A program made the position numbers and the translations under genes. A stretch of 30,483 nt of DNA from a virus, in the IMG/VR virus record IMGVR_UViG_3300017746_000081, positions 1 through 30,483 of that record; one strand, written 5' to 3'. A model generated the notes under the pieces. That model was not told the origin of the DNA and did no database searches. It was given only the letters and a program-made list of their open reading frames with translations. This document shows positions 1-6,516 of the stretch, piece by piece (position 1 is the first letter of the stretch; each line of letters starts with the position of its first letter).

Positions 1-2505
1 GACCCCGTAGCTCAGGATCGATTGAATGATGGGGAAGAAGAGTTTTATCCAGAAGGGTGGGTAAAGAATACGGCTACGGGAGTAGTTACTACCGCAAGTG
101 GTAACGAAATGACTGCCGAGCAGTATGAACAGTTCAAGGCGGCGGTAAGGACAAGGCAAGACTCTGATAATGATACAACACAAGGTCTTACTAGGACAGA
201 ATTTACAGAACAGGAGCTAAAATCCTTAGAGAATGCTATCTTATCAGGAGCAGATTATGAAGTCACTAGTGGTGAAAAAGGCTCTGGTATAATAATTAAT
301 GGTGAACGGTATGGACTTCTTCCTCCTGCTAATACTAATACTCCTGATCCTGATTACATACCTTCCATTTATGGAGATGGTGGTGATTCACCTTTGGCTG
401 GCATAACTTTGGGTAATGAACAGCTAGGTAAAGATTTTGAGCGAATAGAAGCGGAAGCAGATCGGGCAGGAATTGCAGATGGGGGAGATTCAGGGGAAGG
501 CTCAAAAATCGCAGATTGGTTTAAATCAGCTGGTATTGAAATACCTGAGAGTGCTATAAAAAAGGAGGGAATCGAAGTCTCAAACAGTGAGGCCAAGGCT
601 TTGTATAAAGCATCCATGTCTGATGCACTGCTTACTTACAAGCAATTTGTTGATGATCTTGCAGAGTTTGGAAGGATAGAGGATTATCTTAACCAAGTTA
701 AGCTTGGTACATCAGGTGATGAAATGGCATTAATTGATCCATTGAGGCAAAAGCTTCAATTAGCTTCATTAATGGGTACAGAATTACTTTTAGTTTCCGA
801 TGAAACTTACGAAAAAACACTAGCTTCTGATCCAGAATACGCTAAGAACACCTTTATATCGGAGACTGAACTTAGTAGGTATACTATGTCTGATGGTTCT
901 ACGGATATATTGCCTCGCCTGACAGGGCCAGAATACATCTACGATGAGGATGGCAAGCTAACTAAAGTTATACCAGCATCGGCTGCGGTCAGCCCAATTA
1001 TGCTTCCCCCCTCAGCAGTTTCTACTTCTGACGACTTAGGAGATACGGCAAGCTACTATGAGGATTTTACAAATCCTGTAGATTCACAAGGAAACCCACG
1101 GTTTATATTTAGGAAATTAACTAAAAAAGATGTAGCTAAAGGTGGTAAGTATGAAGGTGTAATAAATCCTAAGACTGGAGAGCTGTACTCTTATGATGAC
1201 TCGCTTAAGCCGAGCGAACAGGAAGAAACTGATACGTTCACCAAAAACCCCTTGTACATAGGAATAGATGCAAATGATCCAATGTATATGGAGGACTATG
1301 ATCCTAATTCAACACCTGACTATATGGATTATATCTATCCTCAAGGTGTTAATGCGACCTCTCTGAGTACTTACAAGGGGAATGAGGACTGGACAAGTGG
1401 GATGAGGAATAATTATGGCAGGGACGGTAGGTTTCAAGATACCACTCAGGAAAGATGGAATAGATTTTACCGCTCACTACCAGTATCTAATTATAGTGAT
1501 TATGGTGAGCCTGCTGCATTTACAAGAATGGGAAATGCAGTATCCCCAGCAATGGATCGTTTAGGTGATCCCTTAAGTTTTGTGGGTGATGTGGCGGGTG
1601 CTGGTATTGATTACTTGGCTAAACCATTTAACTGGATGAGCGAGAAATTTCCTAAAACACTTGGTCAAGTTCCTGCAAAAATAGGTGCTGGATTAGAGAT
1701 GATTGGAGATTCCGTCTCAGCGGCTGGTCAACGAGCAGATGATGCAGTTGGAGATGATCTGGTTGATTTTGTGTTTCAGGATGTGCCTCAAGTTGGTCGT
1801 GGTATTTATCAGGGAGTAACAAGAAATCCTGCTGCTATGGAAAATATCAAGCAGGGCTCCAGAGGAGTACTTGAAGATGTAATAGGAGTTGGGGCATTAC
1901 CGTTGAACCTTGCACTCGGTACAGCAGGCGGCGCGGCATTAATTGCTGGCGGTGCTGGGCTTGATTCACTTGGTAAAGATGGGGCTTCGTCCTCAAGCAG
2001 TTCTTCAACTTCAAATATCTCTGATGATGATACCACCAGTATTACGATTAATAATAACGCTCCAGCTCCTGTGGCAGGCAGACCTGAGATCAAATCTGTT
2101 GCAGGGAATAGTTATAACGCTGGTGATAATGCTTACGGTACGCCAAGTGGAGATTCAGAATCTAATTCTCTATTCGGTGGATTAGGTAGTCGTGGTTCTG
2201 GACAGTACTTTAAAAATGGAATTAACTTAAATAGCCCAGACGGTAGGGCAGCGTATGAATCAACTTACGGATCAGCAGCTTTGAATGATGCACTGGAAGA
2301 AGTTGGGTTAGGACACCTTGCAGGATCAGGGGAAATTGAAGCAGATCAAGGCCCAGACCTCAGAGCATATGCAAAAGCGGTAGACTGGACACCCAGTACT
2401 CAAGAGGAAGCCCTAACAGGGGCAGAAGAACTTGCACTTGCAATTAAGAATGCGGAATCAGAAGACGAAAGTCAGTATGATTCAGCCTTTGCCTCTGTTG
2501 TATGA
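1..2505 (+). CDS. Large virion (internal/ejection-type) protein, 5' end cut by window
   Basis: The frame is open from base 1, so this is the last 834 residues of a longer protein; the TTG at 22 is only an internal codon. The protein is acidic and low in cysteine, with many D/E/N/S/T/Y-rich stretches. Around residues 520-630 it becomes helical and amphipathic. A Gly/Ala-rich hydrophobic stretch follows (about 630-657) that could cross a membrane, then a poly-serine linker (about 662-672). No enzyme motif is visible. It overlaps the next gene by ATGA. Large proteins with a late hydrophobic segment in short-tailed phages are often internal proteins ejected with the DNA; here that is inference from size, composition and context. 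A tape-measure role is possible but the extended coiled coil usual for that is missing. Confidence 0.6.
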   Translation, partial: DPVAQDRLNDGEEEFYPEGWVKNTATGVVTTASGNEMTAEQYEQFKAAVRTRQDSDNDTTQGLTRTEFTEQELKSLENAILSGADYEVTSGEKGSGIIINGERYGLLPPANTNTPDPDYIPSIYGDGGDSPLAGITLGNEQLGKDFERIEAEADRAGIADGGDSGEGSKIADWFKSAGIEIPESAIKKEGIEVSNSEAKALYKASMSDALLTYKQFVDDLAEFGRIEDYLNQVKLGTSGDEMALIDPLRQKLQLASLMGTELLLVSDETYEKTLASDPEYAKNTFISETELSRYTMSDGSTDILPRLTGPEYIYDEDGKLTKVIPASAAVSPIMLPPSAVSTSDDLGDTASYYEDFTNPVDSQGNPRFIFRKLTKKDVAKGGKYEGVINPKTGELYSYDDSLKPSEQEETDTFTKNPLYIGIDANDPMYMEDYDPNSTPDYMDYIYPQGVNATSLSTYKGNEDWTSGMRNNYGRDGRFQDTTQERWNRFYRSLPVSNYSDYGEPAAFTRMGNAVSPAMDRLGDPLSFVGDVAGAGIDYLAKPFNWMSEKFPKTLGQVPAKIGAGLEMIGDSVSAAGQRADDAVGDDLVDFVFQDVPQVGRGIYQGVTRNPAAMENIKQGSRGVLEDVIGVGALPLNLALGTAGGAALIAGGAGLDSLGKDGASSSSSSSTSNISDDDTTSITINNNAPAPVAGRPEIKSVAGNSYNAGDNAYGTPSGDSESNSLFGGLGSRGSGQYFKNGINLNSPDGRAAYESTYGSAALNDALEEVGLGHLAGSGEIEADQGPDLRAYAKAVDWTPSTQEEALTGAEELALAIKNAESEDESQYDSAFASVV

Positions 2506-2834
2506 AGAGATTTAGAGAGTTTCACAAGGTACTGAAGCTTGAAAAAGCACCAATTAAGGCACTTTTTATAGGTTTTTTAAAGATTTTACCCTTTTTTATG
2601 TTCCGTAAGCGTAATGATCGCCTAGAATGGGCAAGAAGGTACAAGACTTGTCTAAGATGCCCTATATTTGATAAAGACCACAAAAGATGTCGTCCGTGGT
2701 CAGGATCGAGCCGTGGATGCGGATGTTATGTCCCATTTAGCAATATAATCTACGAAGAATGCTGGGGAAGGACTAAATATGGCAATGCTATTGGTTGGTC
2801 AGCCTATGATGAAGAGTCTTGGCTTCGCAAATGA
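2502..2834 (+). CDS. Small Cys-rich, zinc-ribbon-like phage protein
   Basis: 110 residues. The start ATG overlaps the stop of the upstream virion gene (ATGA), indicating translational coupling. The N-terminal third is basic with a hydrophobic patch (about 20-35). The second half carries six cysteines: C50-x2-C53, C63, C73-x-C75 and C87, a spacing that could hold one or two zinc ions. Small proteins with a similar CxxC...C...CxC...C layout are common and uncharacterised in tailed phages. No function can be assigned. Its place behind a virion gene and before an HNH gene suggests late expression. Confidence 0.7.
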   Translation: MKRFREFHKVLKLEKAPIKALFIGFLKILPFFMFRKRNDRLEWARRYKTCLRCPIFDKDHKRCRPWSGSSRGCGCYVPFSNIIYEECWGRTKYGNAIGWSAYDEESWLRK

Positions 2835-3130
2835 AGATTGCCCCACCTAGCTACAAGCGGGAATTTATATCAACTCCTGATGAGTCAGGATTTGGTTACT
2901 TAATTAGGTTTAGGCATGAAGCTTTTGGTGAAAGTCCTATTGGAGCAAGATTAAGTAAGGGAAACTTGCCGACCTTAGACCGACACGCTGGCACTCAAGA
3001 AGAAGCGGATGTACTTTGTAGCAAATGGAACGAATGGCTAAACAACGACAAGGACTCCATACACACGTATTCTGCTCGCCCGAAACAAAGATTATCGCGC
3101 GATCAACGTCGGAAAAGCTGGATTGGATAA
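2831..3130 (+). CDS. Small hypothetical protein, possibly DNA-binding
   Basis: 99 residues. I chose the ATG at 2831 over an upstream in-frame TTG at 2819 because it overlaps the preceding stop codon as ATGA. The middle (GYLIRFR, then a turn and EADVLCSKWNEWLN) has a beta-strand plus helix pattern that faintly recalls AP2-like or HNH-associated DNA-binding domains. The C-terminus is rich in Arg and Lys. The resemblance is weak, so the gene should be treated as unknown. It sits in a chain of overlapping genes leading to the HNH endonuclease. Confidence 0.6.
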   Translation: MKIAPPSYKREFISTPDESGFGYLIRFRHEAFGESPIGARLSKGNLPTLDRHAGTQEEADVLCSKWNEWLNNDKDSIHTYSARPKQRLSRDQRRKSWIG

Positions 3131-3228
3131 AATTCTTTTTCTTTTACGAGATCGGGGACGAGTATGTCATGGGTGCTATGCCAGACCTAGAAGACTATTG
3201 GGATATTACCAATATTGAAAAATTATGA
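3025..3228 (+). CDS. Small hypothetical protein, start uncertain
   Basis: Up to 67 residues. The 3' end is convincing: its TGA overlaps the ATG of the HNH gene as ATGA, like its neighbours. The start is not. The ATGs at 3025 and 3034 would make it overlap the upstream gene by about 100 bases in another frame, with no good SD, while the next ATG (3169) leaves only 19 residues. The C-terminal part is acidic and aromatic (IKFFFFYEIGDEYV, then DLEDYWD). No family recognised. Confidence 0.4.
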   Translation: MERMAKQRQGLHTHVFCSPETKIIARSTSEKLDWIKFFFFYEIGDEYVMGAMPDLEDYWDITNIEKL

Positions 3229-3509
3229 AAAGAACTCCTCTCAAGCGAAAAACGCCAATGAAGAGAATATCAAAAGCAAGACAAGAAGCCTCGAAGATAT
3301 ACTCAGAACTGCGAAAGAAATTCCTACAGGAATTGCCCTCATGCGAGGTCTGTACAAAAGCAAAAAGCACAGATGTTCATCACAAAAAAGGAAGAGGTAA
3401 ATTCTACTTAGATGTAGAGAGCTGGCTAAGCGTGTGCCGACGATGCCATGATCGGATTCATGCGAGTCCGATTTGGGCTCGAAAAAATGGGTACTTAGAG
3501 GATCGTTAA
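3225..3509 (+). CDS. HNH endonuclease
   Basis: 94 residues with a very basic N-terminus (first 20 residues). The HNH/zinc-ribbon signature is clear: C40-x2-C43, then VHHKK (H52-H53), then C71-x2-C74 and H79 in a CRRCHDRIH block. The histidine pair supplies the catalytic base and the four cysteines a structural zinc. Small stand-alone HNH proteins of this size often sit next to terminase genes and help DNA packaging. Here the gene is far from the terminase pair in this window, though both are rightward and would lie in the same late module if the genome is circular. The start ATG overlaps the upstream stop (ATGA). It is the last rightward gene before the convergent early operon. Confidence 0.9.
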   Translation: MKRTPLKRKTPMKRISKARQEASKIYSELRKKFLQELPSCEVCTKAKSTDVHHKKGRGKFYLDVESWLSVCRRCHDRIHASPIWARKNGYLEDR

Positions 3510-3520
3510 AAGCAGGCAAG

Positions 3521-3706
3521 TCATAACTCTTTATCTTGAGCACTATGCAAATCAAGTTTTTGGAGTTCTTTCTCAGCTTCGTGAATTCTTCTTCTATTGT
3601 CTTCACCTATCTGCAATAACAGTCCTAGCCATTCTTTTAAACGAGCAACACGATCTTGAGGAGTTTCGGGCTCCACCGTGTCGTGCCAATGGGTTGCTAT
3701 ATTCAT
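3521..3706 (-). CDS. Small helical hypothetical protein
   Basis: 61 residues, highly charged and predicted mostly helical, with a Leu/Glu/Lys heptad-like stretch from about 20 to 54. It has no recognisable domain. It is the last leftward gene and converges on the HNH gene with an 11-base gap. No SD is obvious upstream of the ATG at 3706. A near-consensus sigma-70-type promoter lies just upstream (3727-3755), which supports a real, separately expressed gene. Confidence 0.6.
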   Translation of the reverse strand: MNIATHWHDTVEPETPQDRVARLKEWLGLLLQIGEDNRRRIHEAEKELQKLDLHSAQDKEL

Positions 3707-3726
3707 GGTCTATGGATTGATAACCA

Positions 3727-3755
3727 AATATACCAAAAAATTTTTTATTTATCAA
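3727..3755 (-). promoter_or_regulatory. Sigma-70-type promoter for the 3521-3706 gene
   Basis: On the minus strand TTGATA (3750-3755) is followed by a 17-base AT-rich spacer and TATATT (3727-3732). The predicted start of transcription is about 14 bases before the ATG at 3706. A TTAGGTAACAAT motif copy (plus-strand reading) begins 5 bases upstream of the -35 box. Confidence 0.55.
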
Positions 3756-3760
3756 GTTAT

Positions 3761-3772
3761 TTAGGTAACAAT
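3761..3772 (+). promoter_or_regulatory. TAGGTAACAAT motif copy 1
   Basis: TTAGGTAACAAT read on the plus strand. It overlaps the stop codon of the leftward 3761-4225 gene. It is one of three copies of TAGGTAACAAT in the window (others at 20569 and 29953). The bases upstream (AGTTATT) resemble those before the 29949 copy (AGTTAAA). Function unknown. Confidence 0.35.
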
Positions 3773-4225
3773 AGGTGGTGTTTTAAGACTTAACTTGTTT
3801 AATGGAACGAAGTAGGCGGGCTTTCCGTAGTTGCCGAAGTCCTTCTTGTAGTGATCGTATTTTGCCTCCTCAGAGCTTATCCAGCCGTTGTAGGTAAATC
3901 CGTCTAAGTTCCCGCTCATAGATACAACCGCCATGTCATTGTCATCGGCTCTGACTTTTAGTAATCCAGTATTGCTGAACCTTACCTCAATGTTCTTTCC
4001 TACATCAGCGACATGAAAGGTATTTTTTGTATTGGCAAAGTATACCCCAATCATCTTACAGAATGCCATTTCTGCACACGCTGCCAGTTGATGGTTCAGG
4101 AGCATTTGCCCCGCATACTTTTCGGGGAATCTTGATTTGCGTTTATTGACTACAGAATCTGCATGACGCATTAAACCAGTCATGCATCCGCAAACAATTT
4201 CCTGTTCACTCAGAGTTACTTTCAT
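3761..4225 (-). CDS. Phage protein, possible PD-(D/E)XK-like nuclease fold
   Basis: 154 residues. The middle has an AEMAF helix (about 51-55), then ADVGKNIEVRFSNTG, VRADDND, a beta strand and a Gly-Trp-Ile turn (NGWISSEEAKYD), ending with AYFVPLNKL. A glutamate-bearing helix followed by Asp, an EVR strand and a D-rich loop is the pattern of a small group of phage proteins thought to have a restriction-endonuclease-like fold. I recognise the pattern only loosely, and enzymatic activity is inference. It overlaps the upstream gene (4206-4604) by 20 bases. It is near the end of the early operon. Confidence 0.65.
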   Translation of the reverse strand: MKVTLSEQEIVCGCMTGLMRHADSVVNKRKSRFPEKYAGQMLLNHQLAACAEMAFCKMIGVYFANTKNTFHVADVGKNIEVRFSNTGLLKVRADDNDMAVVSMSGNLDGFTYNGWISSEEAKYDHYKKDFGNYGKPAYFVPLNKLSLKTPPIVT

Positions 4226-4604
4226 CCTTTAGATTCTGAAACTTTTTCTTTAGCTCCTCCTCCATCTCAGCGACTGCTGACTGAGCAAACGGCTTTAATG
4301 TGGGTAAAGTTAGATGATACAGGCCGCCTGCTTCTTTGGGATTAAACCATGTTGTTTTTGCCCACTTGCCGAACTGTTCAAGAATATTTTCTATATATAG
4401 TCTAGGCTGAGTACATAATGACATTTGTTGTGTCTTTGTCCCTGATACATATCCATTAATAAATGCAACTTTAACAAGTGCTTTTAAGAGCATTACATTT
4501 TCAGTTTTGTCTGGCTCGTGTAACTTGTCAAACTCTTGAAAATCTTGATCTGCATACAGTAAGTCTCGTTCTGTTAGTGGATATTTTATTTCAAAATCTT
4601 TCAT
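4206..4604 (-). CDS. Hypothetical early protein
   Basis: 132 residues, with an acidic N-terminus and a C-terminal helix of alternating Glu/Lys (about 107-128). No domain recognised. Its ATG at 4604 overlaps the stop of the 22-residue peptide gene as ATGA, so it is translationally coupled to that peptide. Its own 3' end overlaps the next gene by 20 bases. Confidence 0.65.
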   Translation of the reverse strand: MKDFEIKYPLTERDLLYADQDFQEFDKLHEPDKTENVMLLKALVKVAFINGYVSGTKTQQMSLCTQPRLYIENILEQFGKWAKTTWFNPKEAGGLYHLTLPTLKPFAQSAVAEMEEELKKKFQNLKDESNSE

Positions 4605-4669
4605 AATATTTTAAACATCAAAAAGGTGAAAATCATAGCGATAACTAAGAATATAAAAAGCTCTGTCAT
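4601..4669 (-). CDS. 22-residue single-span membrane peptide
   Basis: This micro-gene begins MTELFIFLVIAMIF and ends in a short basic tail (FKIL). All but the first three residues form one hydrophobic helix long enough to cross a membrane. The evidence that it is real is positional: its ATG overlaps the TGA of the upstream gene (4666-4669, ATGA) and its TGA overlaps the ATG of the downstream gene (4601-4604, ATGA). Without it there would be a 61-base gap in an otherwise gapless operon. The function is unknown; a regulator of a membrane protein or a holin-like or host-takeover peptide would fit. Confidence 0.6.
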   Translation of the reverse strand: MTELFIFLVIAMIFTFLMFKIL

Positions 4670-4887
4670 TTTAGCCCTTTCTCGATAGAGCAAAGGTAAA
4701 ACCATAAATCTATGACTTCTTCTTTAGCGTTTTTAATTCTGTCTCTGACGGACATTATACAGATACCTTTTGTGCCATCAGGGTTATGCTCCTCGATGCC
4801 TGATAAAAACTTCTCAACCGCTTTATCTGTAAACTCTGATAATGCCTCATCCATCAAATTTTTATCTGATATTTGTGTGCCTTTCAT
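4666..4887 (-). CDS. Small hypothetical early protein
   Basis: 73 residues. The N-terminal half is acidic and helical, and the C-terminal half contains AKEEVIDLWFYLCSIEKG. That EExxD-like helix faintly recalls one half of a MazG-type pyrophosphohydrolase, but the second metal-binding helix is absent, so no activity should be assumed. A GGAGG SD lies upstream of the ATG at 4887. Both ends overlap neighbours by ATGA. Confidence 0.65.
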   Translation of the reverse strand: MKGTQISDKNLMDEALSEFTDKAVEKFLSGIEEHNPDGTKGICIMSVRDRIKNAKEEVIDLWFYLCSIEKGLK

Positions 4888-5078
4888 ATTATACCCTCCG
4901 CTTTAAGTATACCTCTTATTATTCTGCTCGCAGACTTTTTCTTTTCCCGTGCGTGTGCGAGTAATGCGGTTTTTTGTTTTGGTGTAATGGAGATTGATAA
5001 CTGCGATGAGCGGGGCAATTTTTCCCCTTCGCAGAAATCAGGACTCCTGTACTTTTTCAAGTTTGTAGATGTTGTCAT
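4884..5078 (-). CDS. Ribbon-helix-helix (CopG/Arc-like) DNA-binding protein
   Basis: 64 residues. After a polar 25-residue N-terminus, LSISIT (27-32) can form the beta strand of a ribbon-helix-helix fold, followed by two helices (about 34-46 and 49-61) with a basic turn (REKKKSAS). Such dimers usually bind operators, so this may autoregulate the early operon. It starts inside the 3' end of the upstream gene (41-base out-of-frame overlap) but has its own SD (GGGAG) 9 bases before the ATG. It ends in an ATGA overlap with the next gene. Confidence 0.65.
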   Translation of the reverse strand: MTTSTNLKKYRSPDFCEGEKLPRSSQLSISITPKQKTALLAHAREKKKSASRIIRGILKAEGII

Positions 5079-5352
5079 TATAATTTTCTCCCTGCCAGAT
5101 GTAAATGGGTGTCATTTCGCCGATATATGCGGTTCCGATATTATGATCAAAATATTCAATAGATTGCTCCATTGTGAGTCCGTCTCGTGTCATCATCAGT
5201 TCGATCATTCGCTCTATAGAATAAACAGCTTTACCATCCTTGTAGTCCTTCCCGATGATACAGGTGTCATATCCATCCACTATCTGCACTCCTTCATCAA
5301 ATTCCCACTCGTCCAATTCGTTCATATAAATATCTAGGTTACATTTCTGCAC
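5038..5352 (-). CDS. Conserved-type phage early protein
   Basis: 104 residues from a GTG at 5352. An ATG at 5325 (MNELDEWEF) is an alternative that would remove the overlap with the upstream gene; neither has a good SD. The protein is acidic. The segment ERMIELMMTRDGLTMEQS followed by EYFDHNIGTAYIGEMTPI looks like a recurring uncharacterised phage family in which a helix-turn-helix-sized core precedes a G-x-x-TPI end. No enzymatic residues are evident. Function unknown. Confidence 0.7.
   Translation of the reverse strand: MQKCNLDIYMNELDEWEFDEGVQIVDGYDTCIIGKDYKDGKAVYSIERMIELMMTRDGLTMEQSIEYFDHNIGTAYIGEMTPIYIWQGENYNDNIYKLEKVQES
5328..5343 (+). promoter_or_regulatory. AAATATCTAGGTTACA motif copy 2
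   Basis: A 16-base stretch identical to 15722-15737. Here it lies, in plus orientation, within the overlapping ends of two leftward early genes, so it is also coding. A chance match is possible because the sequence is AT-rich. Confidence 0.3.
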
Positions 5353-5480
5353 CTATAAAGTTGAAGCTCAGCCAGATAATTTTGAGCTTTCTGCTTTGAA
5401 GAAAACTCTGCGACATTAATGCCTCCTGAATTAACAAGATACCAGCGTCCGTTAAAAAAATTTATAGTATGTATGTTCAT
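5334..5480 (-). CDS. 48-residue hypothetical protein
   Basis: The ORF runs from ATG at 5480 to TAG at 5334. The sequence (GRWYLVNSGGINVAEF, then an Ala/Gln/Leu helix) has the strand-strand-helix look of tiny phage proteins that begin with an antiparallel hairpin. It overlaps the upstream acidic gene by 29 bases and, if the GTG start is used, the downstream gene by 19. The nearest SD-like sequence (GAGGAGG) is about 18 bases before the ATG, longer than ideal. Function unknown. Confidence 0.5.
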   Translation of the reverse strand: MNIHTINFFNGRWYLVNSGGINVAEFSSKQKAQNYLAELQLYRCRNVT

Positions 5481-5598
5481 GTGGTGGTGATATTATATCC
5501 TCCTCGTCATATAGTTTAGCGAGTACTAGATAGTACTCATTGCATTCTTGTTCTACTTCTTCTTGATCAGATTCTTCACTGCTTTCAGATGCCGACAT
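5452..5598 (-). CDS. 48-residue acidic hypothetical protein
   Basis: The ORF runs from ATG at 5598 to TAA at 5452. The first 20 residues are almost all Ser, Glu, Asp and Gln; the rest is Tyr-rich. There is no cysteine pattern or domain. It overlaps the SWIM gene upstream by 46 bases and the next gene downstream by 29. The SD (AAAGGA) is distant. Small, very acidic early phage proteins are often DNA mimics or inhibitors, but nothing here shows that. Confidence 0.45.
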   Translation of the reverse strand: MSASESSEESDQEEVEQECNEYYLVLAKLYDEEDIISPPHEHTYYKFF

Positions 5599-5771
5599 TG
5601 CTTTAATGGTTTAATTCCTTTCTTAAGTTTCGGGCCAATCATGTATTGAAAATACTCGCAAGAGCACTCTCCGTATCCGTCGTACTCGTCCAAGTCTACT
5701 AACTGGACAAGCATTGGGTTGGAGAGGCTCTTGACGAGATATCTGTTTGCCTCGAAGTGTTCTATTTGCAT
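5553..5771 (-). CDS. SWIM-type zinc-finger protein
   Basis: 72 residues. C36-x-C38 followed by C59-x-H61 matches the SWIM zinc-finger pattern (CxCx(n)CxH), preceded by the usual beta-hairpin region (YLVKSLSNPMLVQL) and followed by a basic helix ending KKK. SWIM domains bind DNA or proteins and occur in transposase-, helicase- and recombination-related proteins. A free-standing SWIM protein of this size may be an accessory of replication or recombination in this operon. The start ATG overlaps the upstream gene's end by 10 bases. Confidence 0.7.
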   Translation of the reverse strand: MQIEHFEANRYLVKSLSNPMLVQLVDLDEYDGYGECSCEYFQYMIGPKLKKGIKPLKQCRHLKAVKNLIKKK

Positions 5772-6025
5772 TTCTTAAATCTTCGCCAATGATCTTTATT
5801 AGGTTCCTTACGGGGTACTCCTGTGCCAATTCTCACAAGCTTACCATTTACCCTATAGAATCCAGCAATCTGATCTTTTTTCCAAAAACGATCATATGCA
5901 TCAGCGACTTCTTTTTGAAATACTCCATTAGAGGTCAAATCGGTCAGCCATTCATTCAGTTCCGTCTGACTTTGCGAGCTGTTGTTTAAGTTCAATGTTT
6001 TCCAGCTTAAGGTTAAGCTTTTCAA
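5762..6025 (-). CDS. Hypothetical early protein, start uncertain
   Basis: The ORF runs to TAG at 5762. The earliest start at 6025 is a TTG inside the upstream gene in another frame; later TTG or CTG codons could also serve, and no ATG is available. The convincing part begins about residue 22 (ELNEWLTDLTSNGVFQ) and includes VADAYDRFWKK and GKLVRIGTGVPRKEP with a basic tail. The end overlaps the SWIM gene by 10 bases. No domain recognised. Confidence 0.5.
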   Translation of the reverse strand: MKSLTLSWKTLNLNNSSQSQTELNEWLTDLTSNGVFQKEVADAYDRFWKKDQIAGFYRVNGKLVRIGTGVPRKEPNKDHWRRFKKCK

Positions 6026-6155
6026 TTTCAGAACTCATGTTACGCAGTCTGTCTATGATTTGCTGTACGATTCCGACTCCTGCTGCTCCTTTTTCCACGG
6101 CCTCAATCCGCTCTTCCAGTGTCAGTTCTTTTTCCACTTCTTCTTCTTCGCTCAT
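5952..6155 (-). CDS. Small coiled-coil protein downstream of ssb
   Basis: 67 residues. The N-terminus is highly acidic. Residues about 33-60 have Ile/Leu at heptad spacing (QQIIDRLRNMSSEIEKLNLK), suggesting a coiled-coil dimer. Its ATG overlaps the ssb stop as ATGA. It may be an SSB partner, but that is inference from linkage only. Confidence 0.6.
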   Translation of the reverse strand: MSEEEEVEKELTLEERIEAVEKGAAGVGIVQQIIDRLRNMSSEIEKLNLKLENIELKQQLAKSDGTE

Positions 6156-6496
6156 ATTGCATCCTCCTTTTTAGTTCCAGAACCAGCAGGCCAAGTTGCA
6201 GTAAAAGGTATCAATCGATACTTTTCCTTTCTTCTCTTTTTGCCGTTCTCATCTTCCCATGCGTATTGAGAGACCTCAGCTTCCAGATAAATCCCAGCGC
6301 CCTTAGAAAAGTTTTTAAGAATAAACTCTCCTGCTTTTTGCCATGCATCGATTTCAAAGTAAGCGGGCGTTTCATTCCCGTCTTTGTCCCGAACATTATG
6401 TGCTACTGAGAACTGTACTAAGCTCTCGACTTTTTCGTTTTGCTCTGGGTCTTTTGTCAAGTGTCCCATAAGCGTTAGTTTTGCTACTGTTGCCAT
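6152..6496 (-). CDS. ssb: Single-stranded DNA-binding protein
   Basis: 114 residues. The N-terminus (VAKLTLMGHLTKDPE) and the middle (FEIDAWQKAGEFILKNFSKG, then IYLEAEVSQYAWEDENG) are the strands of a bacterial/phage SSB OB-fold. It is shorter than host SSBs and lacks the long flexible linker. The C-terminal KKEDAI is acidic but not the usual DDDIPF tip, so recruitment of partners may differ. It lies 20 bases after the helicase gene and is coupled to the next gene by ATGA. Its job is to coat single strands made during replication and ERF-mediated annealing. Confidence 0.88.
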   Translation of the reverse strand: MATVAKLTLMGHLTKDPEQNEKVESLVQFSVAHNVRDKDGNETPAYFEIDAWQKAGEFILKNFSKGAGIYLEAEVSQYAWEDENGKKRRKEKYRLIPFTATWPAGSGTKKEDAI

Positions 6497-6516
6497 ATCT
6501 TATCTATTAGTGATTG

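Noticed and set aside
5-40. tRNA-like start (CCCCGTAGCTCAGGATCGA) at the left edge
   Set aside because: No closing D-stem, anticodon arm or T-arm follows; the bases are coding in the open frame of the virion protein.
3757-3775. SP6-type phage RNA polymerase promoter
   Set aside because: ATTTAGGTAACA resembles the first 12 bases of the SP6 promoter, but the TATAG initiation part is missing and no single-subunit RNA polymerase gene is seen.
4666-4887. Second MazG-like enzyme
   Set aside because: Only one EExxD-like helix is present; the second metal-binding helix and the usual C-terminal end are missing.
4873-5337. 154-codon rightward ORF in the early operon
   Set aside because: It is antisense to two well-supported overlapping leftward genes with SDs and ATGA couplings, and its translation is hydrophobic shadow sequence.
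5339-5416. 25-codon leftward ORF with a perfect AGGAGG and good spacing
   Set aside because: It lies inside the 5334-5480 gene, where AGGAGG simply encodes Ser-Gly-Gly; the peptide has no recognisable character. Still the second-best reading of this spot.
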